From an uncultured Solirubrobacteraceae bacterium (GTDB lineage Bacteria > Actinomycetota > Thermoleophilia > Solirubrobacterales > Solirubrobacteraceae): DNA of 8,022 nucleotides. The notes beneath the pieces are model-generated. The model was not told where the DNA came from, searched no databases, and worked only from the letters and a program-made list of their open reading frames with translations. Below, piece after piece: positions 6,871-8,022 of this stretch (positions are counted from its first letter, which is position 1; each line of letters starts with the position of its first letter). The stretch spans positions 1-8,022 of the forward strand of contig CATPBV010000315.1 of assembly GCA_955652345.1 (NCBI GenBank), in the 5' to 3' direction. The translations under genes were made by a program, and so were the position numbers.

Positions 6871-6878
6871 GCGATCTA
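6867..6878. promoter_or_regulatory. Candidate LmrA/QdoR-like operator TAGA-gcga-TCTA
   Basis: The sequence is an inverted repeat of TAGA and TCTA separated by four bases. It agrees with the core I remember for Bacillus LmrA/QdoR boxes, TAGA-N-Y-G-G-TCTA, at every position except the last spacer base (A for G). Outside the 12 bp the symmetry weakens, with only scattered matching pairs such as CT at 6862-6863 with AG at 6882-6883. It lies 5 bases upstream of the ribosome site of the NTF2-like gene, so bound repressor would block initiation or early elongation. That it belongs to the adjacent TetR protein is an inference from the neighbour's subgroup. Confidence 0.55.
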
Positions 6879-6882
6879 TCTA

Positions 6883-6889
6883 GAGGAGG
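6883..6889 (+). promoter_or_regulatory. Strong ribosome binding site of the NTF2-like gene
   Basis: GAGGAGG ends 6 bases before the ATG at 6896. It is the best Shine-Dalgarno match in the window and fixes the start of the downstream gene. A TCTAGA palindrome (6879-6884) overlaps its left edge. Confidence 0.8.
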
Positions 6890-6895
6890 CGTCAC

Positions 6896-7327
6896 ATGCT
6901 GTCCTGGCTTGCGAGGAAGATCATCTCCCGGGTCATGGCTCGCACCCGAGCGGGAGACATCGGGCCGACGCTCGCGCTCGATGCGGCTGACGTCCACTTC
7001 GTGTTCCCCGGCGACAACTCGTGGTCGGGTGACTTCCGCGGAAAGGACGAGCATCGGCGCTGGCTCGAGCGGCTCGTGCGCGTCGGTGTCAAGACCGATC
7101 CCGACGAGGTCGCAGCGAGCGGCTTGCCCTGGAACATGACGGTCTGCATCCGCGGGCGGTCCTATATGGACGCGCCCGCAGGTGAGCGGATCTACGACAA
7201 CAGGTTCGTGATCTGGGGCAAGCTGCGGTGGGGCAAGCTCCGCGACTACGAGGTCTACGAGGACACGCAGAAGGCGAAGGCCCTCGACGAGTGGCTCGCG
7301 GCACACGAGCAGCCCGCGCCGGTGTGA
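6896..7327 (+). CDS. SnoaL/NTF2-like fold protein (nuclear transport factor 2 family)
   Basis: The product has 143 residues from ATG 6896, which follows a near-perfect GAGGAGG ribosome site by 6 bases. The pattern fits the cone-shaped NTF2/SnoaL fold. It has an N-terminal helix (2-16), a segment with ALDAADVHFVFPGDNSW (27-43), the helix GKDEHRRWLERLVRVG (49-64), then strands including MTVCIRGRSYM (81-91) and IYDNRFVIWGKLRWGKL (99-115), and a C-terminal amphipathic stretch with YEDTQKAKALDEWL (121-134). Family members include polyketide cyclases, isomerases and many proteins of unknown function, and residue identity alone does not give a reaction here. Divergence from an LmrA/YxaF-like TetR gene with shared operator-like repeats suggests repressor-controlled expression, perhaps induced by a small hydrophobic or aromatic compound. 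Its TGA abuts the stop of the minus-strand gene. The fold call is moderate-to-good; the function is unknown. Confidence 0.85.
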   Translation: MLSWLARKIISRVMARTRAGDIGPTLALDAADVHFVFPGDNSWSGDFRGKDEHRRWLERLVRVGVKTDPDEVAASGLPWNMTVCIRGRSYMDAPAGERIYDNRFVIWGKLRWGKLRDYEVYEDTQKAKALDEWLAAHEQPAPV

Positions 7328-7330
7328 TCA
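7325..7330. other. Back-to-back stop codons TGATCA of convergent genes
   Basis: The TGA of the NTF2-like gene (7325-7327) is followed immediately by TCA (7328-7330), the minus-strand TGA of the DCC/DUF393 gene. The genes therefore meet with no spacer and no room for a terminator between them. Each transcript must end inside the antisense of the other. Confidence 0.7.
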
Positions 7331-7747
7331 GCCCCGCTGCTGCTCGCGGCGAGCGATCCGGGCATCGGCGCGGCGCTTGGCCGCGCTCGGGATGGCACGG
7401 CCGAGGCTGGAGCGGTGATCGGCGATGAGGCGGTAGGCGCGCTCGGTGAGCCGTGGCATGCTCGCGAGCACGGCCGCGGGGAGCCGCCCGCCCCCCAGCA
7501 GCCGCAGTAGCGGAGGCGCCGCCGCACCCGCGGAGGAGCGCTCGCCGCGGGGAGAGACGAGATGCCAGGAGGCAGCGCGCTCCGCTTCGGGCAGGTCGTG
7601 AAGGAGCGCGTCCGCTTGCGGAGTGCCGAGCGCGACGGGGCGCAGCCGGCACGACCGATCTAGTGTCAGCAAGAGGCCCAACGACCACCGGCAGAAGCCG
7701 CAGTCCGCGTCATAGATGACAGTCCAGGCAGCCCTGTCGGGGCCCAT
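7328..7747 (-). CDS. DCC/DUF393-family thiol-disulfide oxidoreductase-like protein
   Basis: From ATG 7747 the product has 139 residues. The hallmark VIYDADCGFCRWS lies near the N-terminus and gives the family its DxDCxxC character (CGFC at residues 16-19 of this form). DCC proteins have a thioredoxin-like CxxC site and are usually annotated as putative thiol-disulfide oxidoreductases; their substrates are mostly unknown. The remainder shows helix-rich sequence such as GTPQADALLHDLPEAER, a LASMPRLTERAYRLIADHR segment typical of the family, and a basic Arg/Ala-rich tail. Possible longer starts are ATG 7774, ATG 7789 and GTG 7792. I prefer 7747 because the domain begins a few residues after it and because longer forms would overlap the divergent phosphorylase gene. 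No ribosome site is convincing for any of them. The gene converges with the NTF2-like gene at abutting stops. Confidence 0.85.
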   Translation of the reverse strand: MGPDRAAWTVIYDADCGFCRWSLGLLLTLDRSCRLRPVALGTPQADALLHDLPEAERAASWHLVSPRGERSSAGAAAPPLLRLLGGGRLPAAVLASMPRLTERAYRLIADHRSSLGRAIPSAAKRRADARIARREQQRG

Positions 7748-7758
7748 GGGCGAGGCGT

Positions 7759-7764
7759 TAGCAT
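7759..7764 (+). promoter_or_regulatory. Possible -10 element (TAGCAT) for a leaderless phosphorylase mRNA
   Basis: TAGCAT fits TAnnnT and ends 8 bases before the ATG at 7773. No Shine-Dalgarno sequence lies at normal spacing; the nearest GAGG (7752-7755) is 17 bases away. This layout resembles leaderless transcripts that are common in actinobacteria. No good -35 is seen, and the spacing to the ATG is one or two bases longer than ideal. Confidence 0.3.
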
Positions 7765-7772
7765 CGCGCGCC

Positions 7773-8022
7773 ATGCCGGTCGGGATCATCACCGGGTCGG
7801 GAACCTATGCGCTACCCGGGTTCGAGGACCCGGAAGCGTTCACGTTGACGACGCCGTTCGGCTCGACTGCTGTTTCGCGTGGCACCTACGGCGGGGTTGA
7901 GGCGCTGCATGTCTCGCGTCATGGTGAGGGTCACGTCCGCCTTTCGAACCATGTGACCCACCGGGCCAACATCTGGGCGCTGAAAGAGCTTGGAGCAAGC
8001 GCGATGATTGCCTGCACCACAT
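7773..8022 (+). CDS. MTAP/PNP-family nucleoside phosphorylase, 3' part missing
   Basis: The frame opens at ATG 7773 and runs off the right edge with 83 codons visible, roughly a third of the usual 260-290 residues. This family cleaves methylthioadenosine, methylthioinosine or purine nucleosides with phosphate, releasing the base and a ribose-1-phosphate. Recognisable parts are the N-terminal phosphate loop IITGSGTY (5-12), TTPFGS (26-31), the phosphate-binding SRHGEGH (48-54) and SNHVTHRANIWALKELGA (58-75), equivalent to the common PPHxVNYRANIWAL stretch. The loop has TGSG in place of the usual GGTG or GGSG. The substrate-deciding residues lie outside the window, so MTAP, MTIP and PNP cannot be separated. 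An in-frame ATG at 7746 would add nine residues; 7773 fits the family start better. The gene is divergent from the DCC/DUF393 gene. Confidence 0.88.
   Translation, partial: MPVGIITGSGTYALPGFEDPEAFTLTTPFGSTAVSRGTYGGVEALHVSRHGEGHVRLSNHVTHRANIWALKELGASAMIACTT

Noticed and set aside
1..8022. Search for tRNA, CRISPR array, insertion sequence, prophage, toxin-antitoxin or defence genes.
   Set aside because: No repeated unit, cloverleaf, transposase motif or known defence domain was seen. All coding space is explained by the genes listed, and gene-free gaps are about 75 bases or shorter.

Overview
The window is GC-rich, densely packed bacterial chromosome. It has GTG as well as ATG starts, short or negative gene spacing, and proteins rich in Ala, Arg, Gly and Val. 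The gene set and order (rsmI-metG-tatD-rsmA-ispE), the short Thermus-type MetRS without a C-terminal tRNA-binding domain, and a PucR-type regulator after ispE suggest an actinobacterium, possibly of the Thermoleophilia. That placement is inferred from gene order and motif style, not from a search.

Region 1 (1-4977, all + strand) is a housekeeping gene string. It holds the 3' part of rsmI (16S rRNA 2'-O-methylation), metG (methionyl-tRNA synthetase), tatD (metal-dependent DNase/hydrolase), rsmA/ksgA (16S rRNA dimethyladenosine formation), ispE (MEP isoprenoid pathway kinase) and a 73-residue protein with two membrane helices. From metG onward each gene starts inside the stop codon of the one before (GTGA, GTGA, ATGA, ATGA), so the five genes are almost certainly co-transcribed and translationally coupled. 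rsmI ends only 13 bases before metG. Two genes act on 16S rRNA, one charges tRNA, and one feeds isoprenoid synthesis.

Region 2 (about 5039-6223, +) is a PucR/CdaR-type regulator that follows the membrane-protein gene without an obvious terminator. It converges on a TetR-family repressor (6230-6823, -), and a 12-bp perfect palindrome contains both stop codons.

Region 3 (6230-7327) is a small regulatory module. The TetR protein resembles the LmrA/YxaF (QdoR) subgroup. It is divergent from a SnoaL/NTF2-like gene (6896-7327, +), and their 72-bp spacer carries nested TAGA/TCTA inverted repeats, one matching the core remembered for Bacillus LmrA/QdoR boxes. Repression of both genes by the TetR protein is the natural inference.

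Region 4 (7328-8022) has a DCC/DUF393 thiol-disulfide-type protein on the - strand, its stop codon abutting that of the NTF2-like gene. Divergent from it is the 5' part of an MTAP/PNP-family nucleoside phosphorylase that runs off the window.

No tRNA, rRNA, CRISPR array, insertion sequence, attachment site, riboswitch or convincing intrinsic terminator was seen. No gene-free stretch exceeds about 75 bases. I see no clearly new defence or mobile system. The items most worth following are the TetR/operator/NTF2-like module and the small membrane protein coupled to ispE.
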